From Heracleum sosnowskyi (lineage: Eukaryota > Streptophyta > Magnoliopsida > Apiales > Apiaceae): 64,000 bases of DNA. The stretch covers positions 62,001 to 126,000 of the forward strand of contig JAUIZM010000121.1 of NCBI GenBank assembly GCA_030848705.1. Reading direction: 5' to 3'. Made by a program: the position numbers and the translations under genes. Shown here one piece after another: positions 26,901-39,335 of the stretch (positions are counted from its first letter, which is position 1; every line of letters begins with the position of its first letter). Below the pieces are notes generated by a model. The model saw only the letters and a program-made list of their open reading frames with translations. It did not search any database and was not told the DNA's origin.

Positions 26901-29900
26901 GGTTTATAGAATTGCATAAAAGTTCATTTGTGGATGTTCGTGCCGGAATCAGAGAAGATACCAAGGGACGCCCGATTACGTCTACCTCTAAAGGGAGGTA
27001 TACAAGGAAAATGGAGAAAAATTGAAGTGTGCCCTTTTGTCGATATTTTCTCGTAGGTTGACTCTATGGGTTTATAGAATTGCAGAAAAGTTCATTTGGG
27101 GATGTCCGTGTATGAATCGGAGCAGATACCATGGGACGCCCGATTACGTATACCTCTAAAGAGAGGTATACAAGGAAAATGGGGAAAAATTGAAGCGGGC
27201 CGTTTTGTGGATATTTCCTCATAGCTTGACCCTATGGTTTTATAGAATTGCACAAAAGTTCATTTGGGGATGTCCGTGCATGAATCGGAGCAGATACCAG
27301 GGGACGCCCGATTACGTATACCTCTAAAGGGAGGTATACAAGGAAAATGAAGAAAAATTGAAGCGGGACCTTTTGTGGATATTTTCTCGTAGCTTGACCC
27401 TATGGGTTTATAGAATTACAAAAAAGTTCATTTGGGGATGTCCGTGTATGAATCAGAGCAGATACCAGGGGACGCCCGTTTACGTATACCTCGGAAAGGG
27501 AGGTGTACAAGGAAAATGGAGAAAAATTGAAGCGGGCCCTTTTGTCGATATTTTTTCATAGCTTGACCCTATGGGTCTATAGAATTGCAGAAAAGTTCAT
27601 TTGGGGATCTCCGTGTATGAATCGGAGCAGATACTAGGGGACGCCCGATTACGTATACCTCTAAAGCGAGGTATTCAAGGAAAATGGAGAAAAATTGAAG
27701 CGGGCCCTTTTGTCGATATTTTCTCGTAGCTTGACCCTCTGGGTCTATAGAATTGCAGAAAAGTTCATTTGGGGATGTCCGTGTATGAATCGGAACAGAT
27801 ACTAGGGGACGCCCGATTACGTATACCTCTAAAGCGAGGTATACAAGGAAAATGGAGAAAAATTGAAGCGGGCCCTTTTGTCGATATTTTCTCGTATCTT
27901 GACCCTATGGGTCTATAGAATTGCAGAAAAGTTCATTTGGGGATGTCCGTGTATGAATCGGAGCAGATAGCAGGGGACGCCCGATTACGTATACCTTTAA
28001 AGAGAGGTATACAAGGAAAATGGGGAAAAATTGAAGCGGGCCATTTTGTGGATATTTTCTCATAGCTTGACCCTATGGGTTTATAGAATTGCACAAAAGT
28101 TCATTTGGGGATGTCCGTGCATGAATCGGAGCAGATACCAGGGGACGCCCGATTACGTATACCTCTAAAGGGAGGTATACAAGGAAAATGAAGAAAAATT
28201 GAAGCGGACCCTTTTGTGGATATTTTCTCGTAGCTTGACCCTATGGGTTTATAGAACTGCAGAAAAGTTCATTTGGGAATGTCCGTGTATGAATCTGAGC
28301 AGATACCAGGGGACGCCCGATTACGTACACCTCTAAAGGGAGGTGCAAAAGGAAAATGGGGAAAAATTGAAGCGGGCCGTTTTGTGGATATTTTCTCGAA
28401 GCGTGACCCTTTGGGTTTATAGAATTGAATAAAAGTTCATTTGTGGATGTTCGTGCCGGAATCAGAGAAGATACCAGGGGACGCCCGATTACGTATACCT
28501 CTAAAGGGAGGTATACAAGGAAAATGAAGAAAAATTGAAGCGGGCCCTTTTGTGGATATTTTCTCATAGCTTGACCCTATGGGTTTATAGAATTATAGAA
28601 AAATTCATTTGGGGATGTCCGTGTATGAATCGGAGCAGATACCAGGGGACGCCCGATTACGTATACCTCTAAAGGGAGGTGTACAAGGAAAATGGAGAAA
28701 AATTGAAGCGGGTCCTTTTGTGGATATTTTCTCGTAGCTTGACCCTATGGGTTTATAAAATTGCATAAAAATTCATTTGTGGATGTTCGTGCCTGAATCA
28801 GAGAAGATCCCAGGGTACGCCCGATTACGTATACCTCTAAAGGGAGGTATACAAGGAAAATGGAGAAAAATTGAAGTGGGCCGTTTTTTGGATATTTTCT
28901 CGTAGCTTGACCCTATGGGTCTATAGAATTGCAGAAAAGTTCATTTGGGGATGTCCGTGTATGAATCGGAGCAGATACCAGGGGACGCCCGATTACGTAT
29001 ACCTTTAAAGAGACGTATACAAGGAAAATGGGGAAAAATTGAAGCGGGCCGTTTTGTGGATATTTTCTCATAGCTTGACCCTATGGGTTTATAGAATTGC
29101 ACAAAAGTTCATTTGGGGATGTCCGTGCATGAATCGGAGCAGATACCAGGGGACGCCCGATTACGTATACCTCTAAAGGGAGGTATACAAGGAAAATGAA
29201 GAAAAATTGAAGCGGACCCTTTTGTGGATATTTTCTAGTAGCTTGACCCTATGGGTTTATAGAACTGCAGAAAAGTTCATTTGGGAATGTCCGTGTATGA
29301 ATCTGAGCAGATACCAGGGGACGCCCGATTACGCACACCTCTAAAGGGAGGTGCAAAAGGAAAATGGGGAAAAATTGAAGCGGGCCGTTTTGTGGATATT
29401 TTCTCGAAGCGTGACCCTTTGGGTTTATAGAATTGAATAAAAGTTCATTTGTGGATGTTCGTGCCGGAATCAGAGAAGATACCAGGGGACGCCCGATTAC
29501 GTATACCTCTAAAGGGAGGTATACAAGGAAAATGAAGAAAAATTGAAGCGGGCCCTTTTGTGGATATTTTCTCGTAGCTTGACCCTATGGGTTTATAGAA
29601 TTATAGAAAAATTCATTTGGGGATGTCCGTGTATGAATCGGAGCAGATACCAGCGGACGCCCAATTACGTATACCTCTAAAGGGAGGTGTACAAGGAAAA
29701 TGGAGAAAAATTGAAGCGGGCCCTTTTGTGGATATTTTCTCGTAGCTTGACCCTATGGGTTTATAAAATTGCATAAAAGTTCATTTGTGGATGTTCGTGC
29801 CTGAATCAGAGAAGATCCCAGGGTACGCCCGATTACGTATACCTCTAAAGGGAGGTATACAAGGAAAATGGAGAAAAATTGAAGTGGGCCGTTTTTTGGA

Positions 29901-30400
29901 TATTTGCTCGTAGCTTGACCCTATGGGTTTATAGAATTGCACAAAAGTTCATTTGGGGATGTCCGTGCATGAATCGGAGCAGATACCAGGGGACGCCCGA
30001 TTACGTATACCTCTAAAGGGAGGTATACAAGGAAAATGAAGAAAAATTGAAGCGGACCCTTTTGTGGATATTTTCTCGTAGCTTGACCCTATGGGTTTAT
30101 AGAAATGCAGAAAAGTTCATTTGGGAATGTCCGTGTATGAATCTGAGCAGATACCAGGGGACGCCCGATTACGTACACCTCTAAAGGGAGGTGCAAAAGG
30201 AAACTGGGGAAAAATTGAAGCGGGCCGTTTTGTGGATATTTTCTCGAAGCGTGACCCTTTGGGTTTATAGAATTGCATAAAAGTTCATTTGTGGATGTTC
30301 GTGCCGGAATCAGAGAAGATACCAGGGGACGCCCGATTACGTATACCTCTAAAGGGAGGTATACAAGGAAAATGGAGAAAAATTGAAGTGTGCCCTTTTG
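24000..30400 (+). repeat. Tandem 19/20-mer higher-order repeat (offset 3193/3361)
   Basis: Copy 1 is about 24.0-27.2 kb and copy 2 about 27.2-30.4 kb. CTATGGTTTTATAG recurs at 24039 and 27232 (3193 bp). After one extra monomer near 27.6 kb (with GGGGATCTCCG) the shift becomes 3361: CTCGTATCTTG, GATCCCAGGGTACG (25441 and 28802; 26453 and 29814). Each copy also contains a 6-mer duplication of about 1009 bp, marked by TTGAATAAAAG at 25068/26077 and 28430/29439. A third copy begins at 30.4 kb and is soon lost. Confidence 0.82.
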
Positions 30401-31240
30401 TGGATATTTCCTCATAGCTTGACCCTATGGGTTTATAGAATTGCACAAAAGTTCATTTGGGGATGTCCGTGCATGAATCGGAGCAGATACCAGGGGACGC
30501 CCGATTACGTATACCTCTAAAGGGAGGTATACAAGGAAAATGAAGAAAAATTGAAGCGGGACCTTTTGTGGATATTTTCTCGTAGCTTGACCCTATGGGT
30601 TTATAGAATTACAAAAAAGTTCATTTGGGGATGTCCGTGTATGAATCAGAGCAGATACCAGGGGACGCCCGATTACGTATACCTCGGAAAGGGAGGTGTA
30701 CAAGGAAAATGGAGAAAAATTGAAGCGGGCCCTTTTGAGGATATTTTCTCGTAGCTTGACCCTATGGGTTTATAGAATTATAGAAAAATTCATTTGGGGA
30801 TGTCCGTGTATGAATCGGAGCAGATACCAGGGGACGCCCGATTACGTATACCTCTAAAGAGAGGTATACAAGGAAAATGAGGAAAAATTGAAGCGGGTCG
30901 TTTTGTGGATATTTCCTCATAGCTTGACCCTATGGGTTTATAGAATTGCACAAAAGTTCATTTGGGGATGTCCGTGCATGAATCGGAGCAGATACCAGGG
31001 GACGCCCGATTACGTATACCTCTAAAGGGAGGTATACAAGGAAAATGAAGAAAAATTGAAGCGGGACCTTTTGTGGATATTTTCTCGTATCTTGACCCTA
31101 TGGGTTTATAGAATTGCACAAAAGTTCATTTGGGGATGTCCGTGCATGAATCAGAGCAGATACCAGGGGACGCCCGATTACGTATACCTCGGAAAGGGAG
31201 GTGTACAAGGAAAATGGAGAAAAATTGAAGCGGGCCCTTT
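30398..31240 (+). repeat. Short duplication at 3-monomer offset (505 bp)
   Basis: The pair of monomers with TTTCCTCATAGC then CGGGACC and CTCGGAAAGGGAGG occurs at about 30398-30735 and again at 30903-31240. The second copy has CTCGTATCTTG and TTGCACAAAAG in place of CTCGTAGCTTG and TTACAAAAAAG, so part of it was replaced from another subtype. The left boundary is a hybrid monomer: GTGTGCCCTTTTGT joined to GGATATTTCCTC. Confidence 0.7.
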
Positions 31241-31399
31241 TGTCGATATTTTCTCGTAGCTTGACCCTATGGGTCTATTGAATTGCAGAAAAGTTCATTT
31301 GGGGATCTCCGTGTATGAATCGGAGCAGATACTAGGGGACGCCCGATTACGTATACCTCTAAAGCGAGGTATACAAGGAAAATGGAGAAAAATTGAAGC

Positions 31400-32210
31400 G
31401 GGCCCTTTTGTCGATATTTTCTCGTAGCTTAACCCTATGGGTTTATAGAATTACAAAAAAGTTCATTTGGGGATGTCCGTGTATGAATAGGAGCAGATAC
31501 CAGGGGACGCCCGATTACGTATACCTCTAAAAGGGAGGTGTACAAGGAAAATGGAGAAAAATTGAAGCGGGCCCTTTTGTGGATATTTTCTCGTAGCTTG
31601 CCCCTATGGGTTTATAGAATTGCAGAAAAGTTCATTTGGGGATGTCCGTGCCTGAATCGGAGAAGATACTTGGGGACGCCCGATTACGTATACCTCTAAA
31701 GCGAGGTATACAAGGAAAATGGAGAAAAATTGAAGCGGGCCCTTTTGTGGATATTTTCTCGTAGCCTGACCCCATAGGTTTATAGAACTGCAGAAAAGTT
31801 CATTTGGGAATGTCCGTGTAAGAATCTGAGCAGATACCAGGGGACGCCCGATTACGTACACCTCTAAAGGGAGGTGCAAAAGGAAAATGGGGAAAAATTG
31901 AAGCGGGCCGTTTTGTGGATATTTTCTCGAAGCGTGACCCTTTGGGTTTATAGAATTGCATAAAAGTTCATTTGTGGATGTTCGTGCCGGAATCAGAGAA
32001 GATACCAAGGGATGCCCGATTACGTCTACCTCTAAAGGGAGGTATACAAGGAAAATGGAGAAAAATTGAAGTGTGCCCTTTTGTCGATATTTTCTCGTAG
32101 CTTGACTCTATGGGTTTATAGAATTGCAGAAAAGTTCATTTGGGGATGTCCGTGTATGAATCGGAGCAGATACCAGGGGACGCCCGATTACGTATACCTC
32201 TAAAGAGAGG
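31400..32210 (+). repeat. Single-copy-order monomers between HOR blocks
   Basis: About five monomers link the preceding duplication to the 6-mer array. They include the GAATAGGAG variant with CTCTAAAAGGGAGG (about 31485; seen again near 36817, 40282 and 48287), a GCCCCTATGG monomer with GATACTTGGGG, and a monomer with CCTGACCCCATAGG and GTAAGAATC that I saw nowhere else. There is no sign of a gene. Confidence 0.7.
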
Positions 32211-35200
32211 TATACAAGGAAAATGGGGAAAAATTGAAGCGGGCCGTTTTGTGGATATTTCCTCATAGCTTGACCCTATGGTTTTATAGAATTGCACAAA
32301 AGTTCATTTGGGGATGTCCGTGCATGAATCGGAGCAGATACCAGGGGACGCCCGATTACGTATACCTCTAAAGGGAGGTATACAAGGAAAATGAAGAAAA
32401 ATTGAAGCGGGACCTTTTGTGGATATTTTCTCGTAGCTTGACCCTATGGGTTTATAGAATTACAAAAAAGTTCATTTGGGGATGTCCGTGTATGAATCAG
32501 AGCAGATACCAGGGGACGCCCGATTACGTATACCTCGGAAAGGGAGGTGTACAAGGAAAATGGAGAAAAATTGAAGCGGGCCCTTTTGTCGATATTTTCT
32601 CGTAGCTTGACCCTATGGGTCTATAGAATTGCAGAAAAGTTCATTTGGGGATGTCCGTGTATGAATCGGAGCAGATACTAGGGGACGCCCGATTACGTAT
32701 ACCTCTAAAGCGAGGTATACAAGGAAAATGGAGAAAAATTGAAGCGGGCCCTTTTGTCGATATTTTCTCGTAGCTTGACCCTATGGGTCTATAGAATTGC
32801 AGAAAAGTTCATTTGGGGATGTCCGTGTATGAATCGGAGCAGATACCAGGGGACGCCCGATTACGTATACCTTTAAAGAGAGGTATACAAGGAAAATGGG
32901 GAAAAATTGAAGCGGGCCGTTTTGTGGATATTTTCTCATAGCTTGACCCTATGGGTTTATAGAATTGCACAAAAGTTCATTTGGGGATGTCCGTGCATGA
33001 ATCAGAGTAGATACCAGGGGACGCCCGATTACGTATACCTCTAAAGGGAGGTATACAAGGAAAATGAAGAACAATTGAAGCGGGCCCTTTTGTGGATATT
33101 TTCTCGTAGCTTGACCCTATGGGTTTATAGAATTATAGAAAAATTCATTTGGGGATGTCCGTGTATGAATCGGAGCAGATACCAGGGGACGCCCGATTAC
33201 GTATACCTCTAAAGAGAGGTATACAAGGAAAATGGGGAAAAATTGAAGCGGGCCGTTTTGTGGATATTTCCTCATAGCTTGACCCTATGGGTTTATAGAA
33301 TTGCACAAAAGTTCATTTGGGGATGTCCGTGCATGAATCGGAGCAGATACCAGGGGACGCCCGATTACGTATACCTCTAAAGGGAGGTATACAAGGAAAA
33401 TGAAGAAAAATTGAAGCGGGACCTTTTGTGGATATTTTCTCGTAGCTTGACCCTATGGGTTTATAGAATTACAAAAAAGTTCATTTGGGGATGTCCGTGT
33501 ATGAATCAGAGCAGATACCAGGGGACGCCCGATTACGTATACCTCGGAAAGGGAGGTGTACAAGGAAAATGGAGAAAAATTGAAGCGGGCCCTTTTGTCG
33601 ATATTTTCTCGTAGCTTGACCCTATGGGTCTATAGAATTGCAGAAAAGTTCATTTGGGGATGTCCGTGTATGAATCGGAGCAGATACTAGGGGACGCCCG
33701 ATTACGTATACCTCTAAAGCGAGGTATACAAGGAAAATGGAGAAAAATTGAAGCGGGCCCTTTTGTCGATATTTTCTCGTAGCTTGACCCTATGGGTCTA
33801 TAGAATTGCAGAAAAGTTCATTTGGGGATGTCCGTGTATGAATCGGAGCAGATACCAGGGGACGCCCGATTACGTATACCTTTAAAGAGAGGTATACAAG
33901 GAAAATGGGGAAAAATTGAAGCGGGCCGTTTTGTGGATATTTTCTCATAGCTTGACCCTATGGGTTTATAGAATTGCACAAATGTTCATTTGGGGATGTC
34001 CGTGCATGAATCAGAGTAGATACCAGGGGACGCCCGATTACGTATACCTCTAAAGGGAGGTATACAAGGAAAATGAAGAACAATTGAAGCGGGCCCTTTT
34101 GTGGATATTTTCTCGTAGCTTGACCCTATGGGTTTATAGAATTATAGAAAAATTCATTTGGGGATGTCCGTGTATGAATCGGAGCAGATACCAGGGGACG
34201 CCCGATTACGTATACCTCTAAAGAGAGGTATACAAGGAAAATGGGGAAAAATTGAAGCGGGCCGTTTTGTGGATATTTCCTCATAGCTTGACCCTATGGG
34301 TTTATAGAATTGCACAAAAGTTCATTTGGGGATGTCCGTGCATGAATCGGAGCAGATACCAGGGGACGCCCGATTACGTATACCTCTAAAGGGAGGTATA
34401 CAAGGAAAATGAAGAAAAATTGAAGCGGGACCTTTTGTGGATATTTTCTCGTAGCTTGACCCTATGGATTTATAGAATTACAAAAAAGTTCATTTGGGGA
34501 TGTCCGTGTATGAATCAGAGCAGATACCAGGGGACGCCCAATTACGTATACCTCGGAAAGGGAGGTGTACAAGGAAAATGGAGAAAAATTGAAGCGGGCC
34601 CTTTTGTCGATATTTTCTCGTAGCTTGACCCTATGGGTCTATAGAATTGCAGAAAAGTTCATTTGGGGATGTCCGTGTATGAATCGGAGCAGATACTAGG
34701 GGACGTCCGATTACGTATACCTCTAAAGCGAGGTATACAAGGAAAATGGAGAAAAATTGAAGCGGGCCCTTTTGTCGATATTTTCTCGTAGCTTGACCCT
34801 ATGGGTTTATAGAACTGCAGAAAAGTTCATTTGGGGATGTCCGTGTATGAATCGGAGCAGATACCAGGGGACGCCCGATTACGAATACCTTTAAAGAGAG
34901 GTATACAAGGAAAATGGGGAAAAATTGAAGCGGGCCGTTTTGTGGATATTTTCTCATAGCTTGACCCTATGGGTTTATAGAATTGCACAAAAGTTCATTT
35001 GGGGATGTCCGTGCATGAATCAGAGTAGATACCAGGGGACGCCCGATTACGTATACCTCTAAAGGGAGGTATACAAGGAAAATGAAGAAAAATTGAAGCG
35101 GGCCCTTTTGTGGATATTTTCTCGTAGCTTGACCCTATGGGTTTATAGAATTATAGAAAAATTCATTTGGGGATGTCCGTGTATGAATCGGAGCAGATAC

Positions 35201-35235
35201 CAGGGGACGCCCGATTACGTATACCTCTAAAGGGA
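32210..35235 (+). repeat. Three tandem 6-mer higher-order units of about 1009 bp
   Basis: Units at about 32210-33217, 33218-34226 and 34227-35235. The CGGGACC monomer opens at 32402, 33411 and 34420, exactly 1009 apart, and each unit keeps the same six subtypes in order. The first two share GAAGAACAATTG (about 33066 and 34075), which the third lacks; the third has CTATGGATTTATAG, GACGTCCG and ACGAATACC. The first unit begins with the CTATGGTTTTATAG variant. So this is a clear, short and slightly diverged HOR array. Confidence 0.88.
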
Positions 35236-35869
35236 GGTGTACAAGGAAAATGGAGAAAAATTGAAGTGGGCCCTTTTGTGGATATTTTCTCGTAGCTTGA
35301 CCCTATGGGTTTATAGAATTGCAGAAAAGTTCATTTGGGGATGTCCGTGCCTGAATCGGAGAAGATACCAGGGGACGCCCGATTACGTACACCTCTAAAA
35401 GGAGGTATACAAGGAAAATGGAGAAAAATTGAAGCAGGCCCTTTTGTGGATATTTTCTCGTAGCTTGACCCTATGGGTTTATAGAACTGCAGAAAAGTTC
35501 ATTTGGGGATGTCCGTGTATGAATCTGAGCAGATACCAGGGGACGCCCGATTACGTACACCTCTAAAGGGAGCTATAAAAGGAAAATGGGGAAAAATTGA
35601 AGCGGGCCGTTTTGTGGATATTTTCTCGAAGCGTGACCCTTTGGGTTTATAGAATTGCATAAAAGTTCATTTGTAGATGTTCGTGCCTGAATCAGAGAAG
35701 ATACCAGGGGACACCCGATTACGTATACCTCTAAAGAGAGGTATACAAGGAAAATGGAGAAAAATTGAAGCGTGCCCTTTTGTCGATATTTTCTCGTAGT
35801 TTGACTCTATGGGTTTATAGAATTGCAGAAAAGTACATTTGGGGATGTCCGTGTATGAATCGGAGCAAA

Positions 35870-38800
35870 TACCAGGGGACGCCCGATTACGTATACCTCT
35901 AAAGAGAGGTATACAAGGAAAATGGGGAAAAATTGAAGCGGGCCCTTTTGTGGATATTTTCTCGTAGCTGGACCCTATGGGTTTATAAAATTGCATAAAA
36001 GTTCATTTGTGGATGTTCGTGCCTGAATCAGAGAAGATACCAGGGGACGCCCGATTACGTATACCTCTAAAGGGAGGTATACAAGGAAAATGGAGAAGAT
36101 ACCAGGGAACTGCAGAAAAGTTCATTTGGGGATGTCCGTGTATGAATTTGAGCAGATACCAGGGGACGCCCGATTACGTACACCTCTAAAGGGAGGTGCA
36201 AAAGGAAAATGGGGAAAAATTGAAGCGGGCCGTTTTGTGGATATTTTCTCGAAGCGTGACCCTTTGGGTTTATAGAATTGCATAAAAGTTCATTTGTGGA
36301 TGTTCGTGCCGGAATCAGAGAAGATACCAGGGGACGCCCTATTACGTATACCTCTAAACGGAGGTATACAAGGAAAATGGAGAAAAATTGAAGCGTTCCC
36401 TTTTGTCGATATTTTCTCGTAGCTTGGCTCTATGGGTTTATAGAATTGCAGAAAAGTTCATTTGGGGATGTCCGTGTATGAATCGGAGCAGATACCAAGG
36501 GACGCCCGATTACGTATACCTCTAAAGAGAGGTATACAAAGAAAATGGGGAAAAATTGAAGCGGGCCGTTTTGTGGATATTTCCTCATAGCTTAACCCTA
36601 TGGGTTTATAGAATTGCACAAAAGTTCATTTGGGGATGTCCGTGCATGAATCGGAGCAGATACCAGGGGACGCCCGATTACGTATACCTCTAAAGGGAGG
36701 TATACAAGGAAAATGAAGAAAAATTGAAGCGGGACCTTTTGTGGATATTTTCTCGTAGCTTGACCCTATGGGTTTATAGAATTACAAAAAAGTTCATTTG
36801 GGGATGTCCGTGTATGAATAGGAGCAGATACCAGGGGACGCCCGATTACGTATACCTCTAAAAGGGAGGTGTACAAGGAAAATGGAGAAAAATTGAAGCG
36901 GGCCCTTTTGTGGATATTTTCTCGTAGCTTGCCCCTATGGGTTTATAGAATTGCAGAAAAGTTCATTTGGGGATGTCCGTGCCTGAATCGGAGAAGATAC
37001 TTGGGGACGCCCGATTACGTATACCTCTAAAGCGAGGTATACAAGGAAAATGGAGAAAAATTGAAGCGGGCCCTTTTGTCAATATTTTCTCGTAGCCTGA
37101 CCCTATGGGTCTATAGAATTGCAGAAAAGTTCATTTGGGGATGTCCGTGTATGAATCGGAGCAGATACTAGGGGACGCCCGATTACGTATACCTCTAAAG
37201 CGAGGTATACAAGGAAAATGGAGAAAAATTGAAGCGGGCCCTTTTGTCGATATTTTCTCGTAGCTTGACCCTATGGGTCTATAGAATTGCAGAAAAGTTC
37301 ATTTGGGGATGTCCGTGTATTAATCGGAGCAGATACCAGGGGACGCCCGATTACGTATACCTCTAAAAGGGAGGTGTACAAGGAATATGGAGAAAAATTG
37401 AAGCGGGCCGTTTTGTGGATATTTTCTCGAAGCGTGACCCTTTGGATTTATAGAATTGCATAAAAGTTCATTTGTGGATGTTCGTGCCTGAATCAGAGAA
37501 GATACCAGGGGACGCCCGATTACGTATACCTCTAAAGGGAGGTATACAAGGAAAATGGAGAAAAATTGAAGCGTGCCCTTTTGTCGATATTTTCTCGTAT
37601 CTTGACTCTATGGGTTTATAGAATTGCAGAAAAGTTCATTTGGGGATGTCCGTGTATGAATCGGAGCAAATACCAGGGGACGCCCGATTACGTATACCTC
37701 TAAAGAGAGGTATACAAGGAAAATGGGGAAAAATTGAAGCGGGCCGTTTTGTGGATATTTTCTCATAGCTTGACCCTATGGGTTTATAGAATTGCACAAA
37801 AGTTCATTTGGGGATGTCCGTGCATGAATCGGAGCAGATACCAGGGGACGCCCGATTACGTATACCTCTAAAGGGAGGTATACAAGGAAAATGAAGAAAA
37901 ATTGAAGCGGGCCCTTTTGTGGATATTTTCTCGTAGCTTGACCCTATGGGTTTATAGAACTGCAGAAAAGTTCATTTGGGAATGTCCGTGTATGAATCTG
38001 AGCAGATACCAGGGGACGCCCGATTACGTACACCTCTAAAGGGAGGTGCAAAAGGAAAATGGGGAAAAATTGAAGCGGGCCGTTTTGTGGATATTTTCTC
38101 GAAGCGTGACCCTTTGGGTTTATAGAATTGCATAAAAGTTCATTTGTGGATGTTCGTGCCGGAATCAGAGAAGATACCAGGGGACGCCCGATTACGTATA
38201 CCTCTAAAGGGAGGTATACAAGGAAAATGGAGAAAAATTGAAGCGTGCCCTTTTGTCGATATTTTCTCGTAGCTTGACTCTATGGGTTTATAGAATTGCA
38301 GAAAAGTTCATTTGGGGATGTCCGTGTATGAATCGGAGCAGATACCAGGGGACGCCCGATTACGTATACCTCTAAAGAGAGGTATACAAGGAAAATGGGG
38401 AAAAATTGAAGCGGGCCATTTTGTGGATATTTCCTCATAGCTTGACCCTATGGGTTTATACAATTGCACAAAAGTTCATTTGGGGATGTCCGTGCCTGAA
38501 TCGGGGAAGATACTAGGGGACGCCCGATTACGTATACCTCTAAAGCGAGGTATACAAGGAAAATGGAGAAAAATTGAAGCGGGCCCTTTTGTCGATATTT
38601 TCTCGTAGCTTGACCCTATGGGTCTATAGAATTGCAGAAAAGTTCATTTGGGGATGTCCGTGTATGAATCGGAGCAGATACTAGGGGACGCCCGATTACG
38701 TATACCTCTAAAGCGAGGTATACAAGGAAAATGGAGAAAAATTGAAGCGGGCCCTTTTGTCGATATTTTCTCGTAGTCACTATGGGTCTATAGAATTGCA

Positions 38801-38870
38801 GAAAAGTTCATTTGGGGATGTCCGTGTATGAATCGGAGCAGATACCAGGGGACGCCCGATTACGTATACC
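35870..38870 (+). repeat. 3.0-kb segment, left copy of the offset-3465 duplication
   Basis: Matches 39335-42335 at a constant shift of 3465. Both share a truncated monomer (36082 and 39547), GCGTTCCC, CTATTACG, CTAAACGG, CAAAGAAAATGG, GAATAGGAG, a GGAATATGG change and the short TCGTAGTCACTATGG allele (38771 and 42236). I saw essentially no differences by eye, so this duplication looks recent. The left part (34.65-36.5 kb) is also repeated at 46.13-48.0 kb (offset about 11480, marked by ACGAATACC at 34881 and 46362). Confidence 0.85.
36082..36200 (+). repeat. Truncated monomer with complex junction (first of three)
   Basis: This monomer is about 119 bp instead of 168. The sequence goes from AAAATGGAGAA straight into GATACCAGGG and then AACTGCAGAAAAG, so the CENP-B-like motif, the T-rich block and TAGCTTGACC are missing. 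The inserted ten bases equal the normal GAGAAGATACCAGGGG stretch found elsewhere in each monomer. Identical copies lie at about 39547-39665 and 47551-47669, inherited through the segment duplications. Confidence 0.85.
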
Positions 38871-39335
38871 TCTAAAGGGAGGTATACAAGGAAAATGGGG
38901 AAAAATTGAAGCGGGCCGTTTTGTGGATATTTTCTCGTAGCTTGACCCTATGGGTTTATAGAATTACAGAAAAGTTCATTTGGGGATGTCCGTGTATGAA
39001 TCGGAGCAGATACCAGGGGACGCCCGATTACGAATACCTCTAAAGGGAGGTATACAAGGAAAATGGGGAAAAATTGAAGCGGGGCGTTTTGTGAATATTT
39101 TCTCGTAGCTTGACCCTATGGGTTTATAGAATTACCGAAAAGTTCATTTGGGGATGTCCGTGCCTGAATCGGAGCAGATACTAGGGGACACACCTCTAAA
39201 GGGAGCTATAAAAGGAAAATGGGGAAAAATTGAAGCATGCCATTTTGTGGATATTTTCTCGTAACTTGACCCTATGGGTTTATTGAATTTCAGAAAAGTT
39301 CCTTTGGCGATGTCCGTGCCTGAAGCAGAGCAGAT
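38871..39335 (+). repeat. Diverged monomer island between duplicated segments
   Basis: About three monomers with more private changes than any neighbours: GGGGCGTTTTGTGAATATT, TTACCGAAAAG, GCATGCCATTTTG, CTCGTAACTTG, TTTATTGAATTTCAG, CCTTTGGCGATG and CCTGAAGCAGAG. A 12-base deletion at about 39189 removes GCCCGATTACGT just before the left arm of the dyad. It sits exactly between the two copies of the 3465-offset duplication. It may be an older remnant, or part of the original unit lost from the other copy. Confidence 0.75.
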
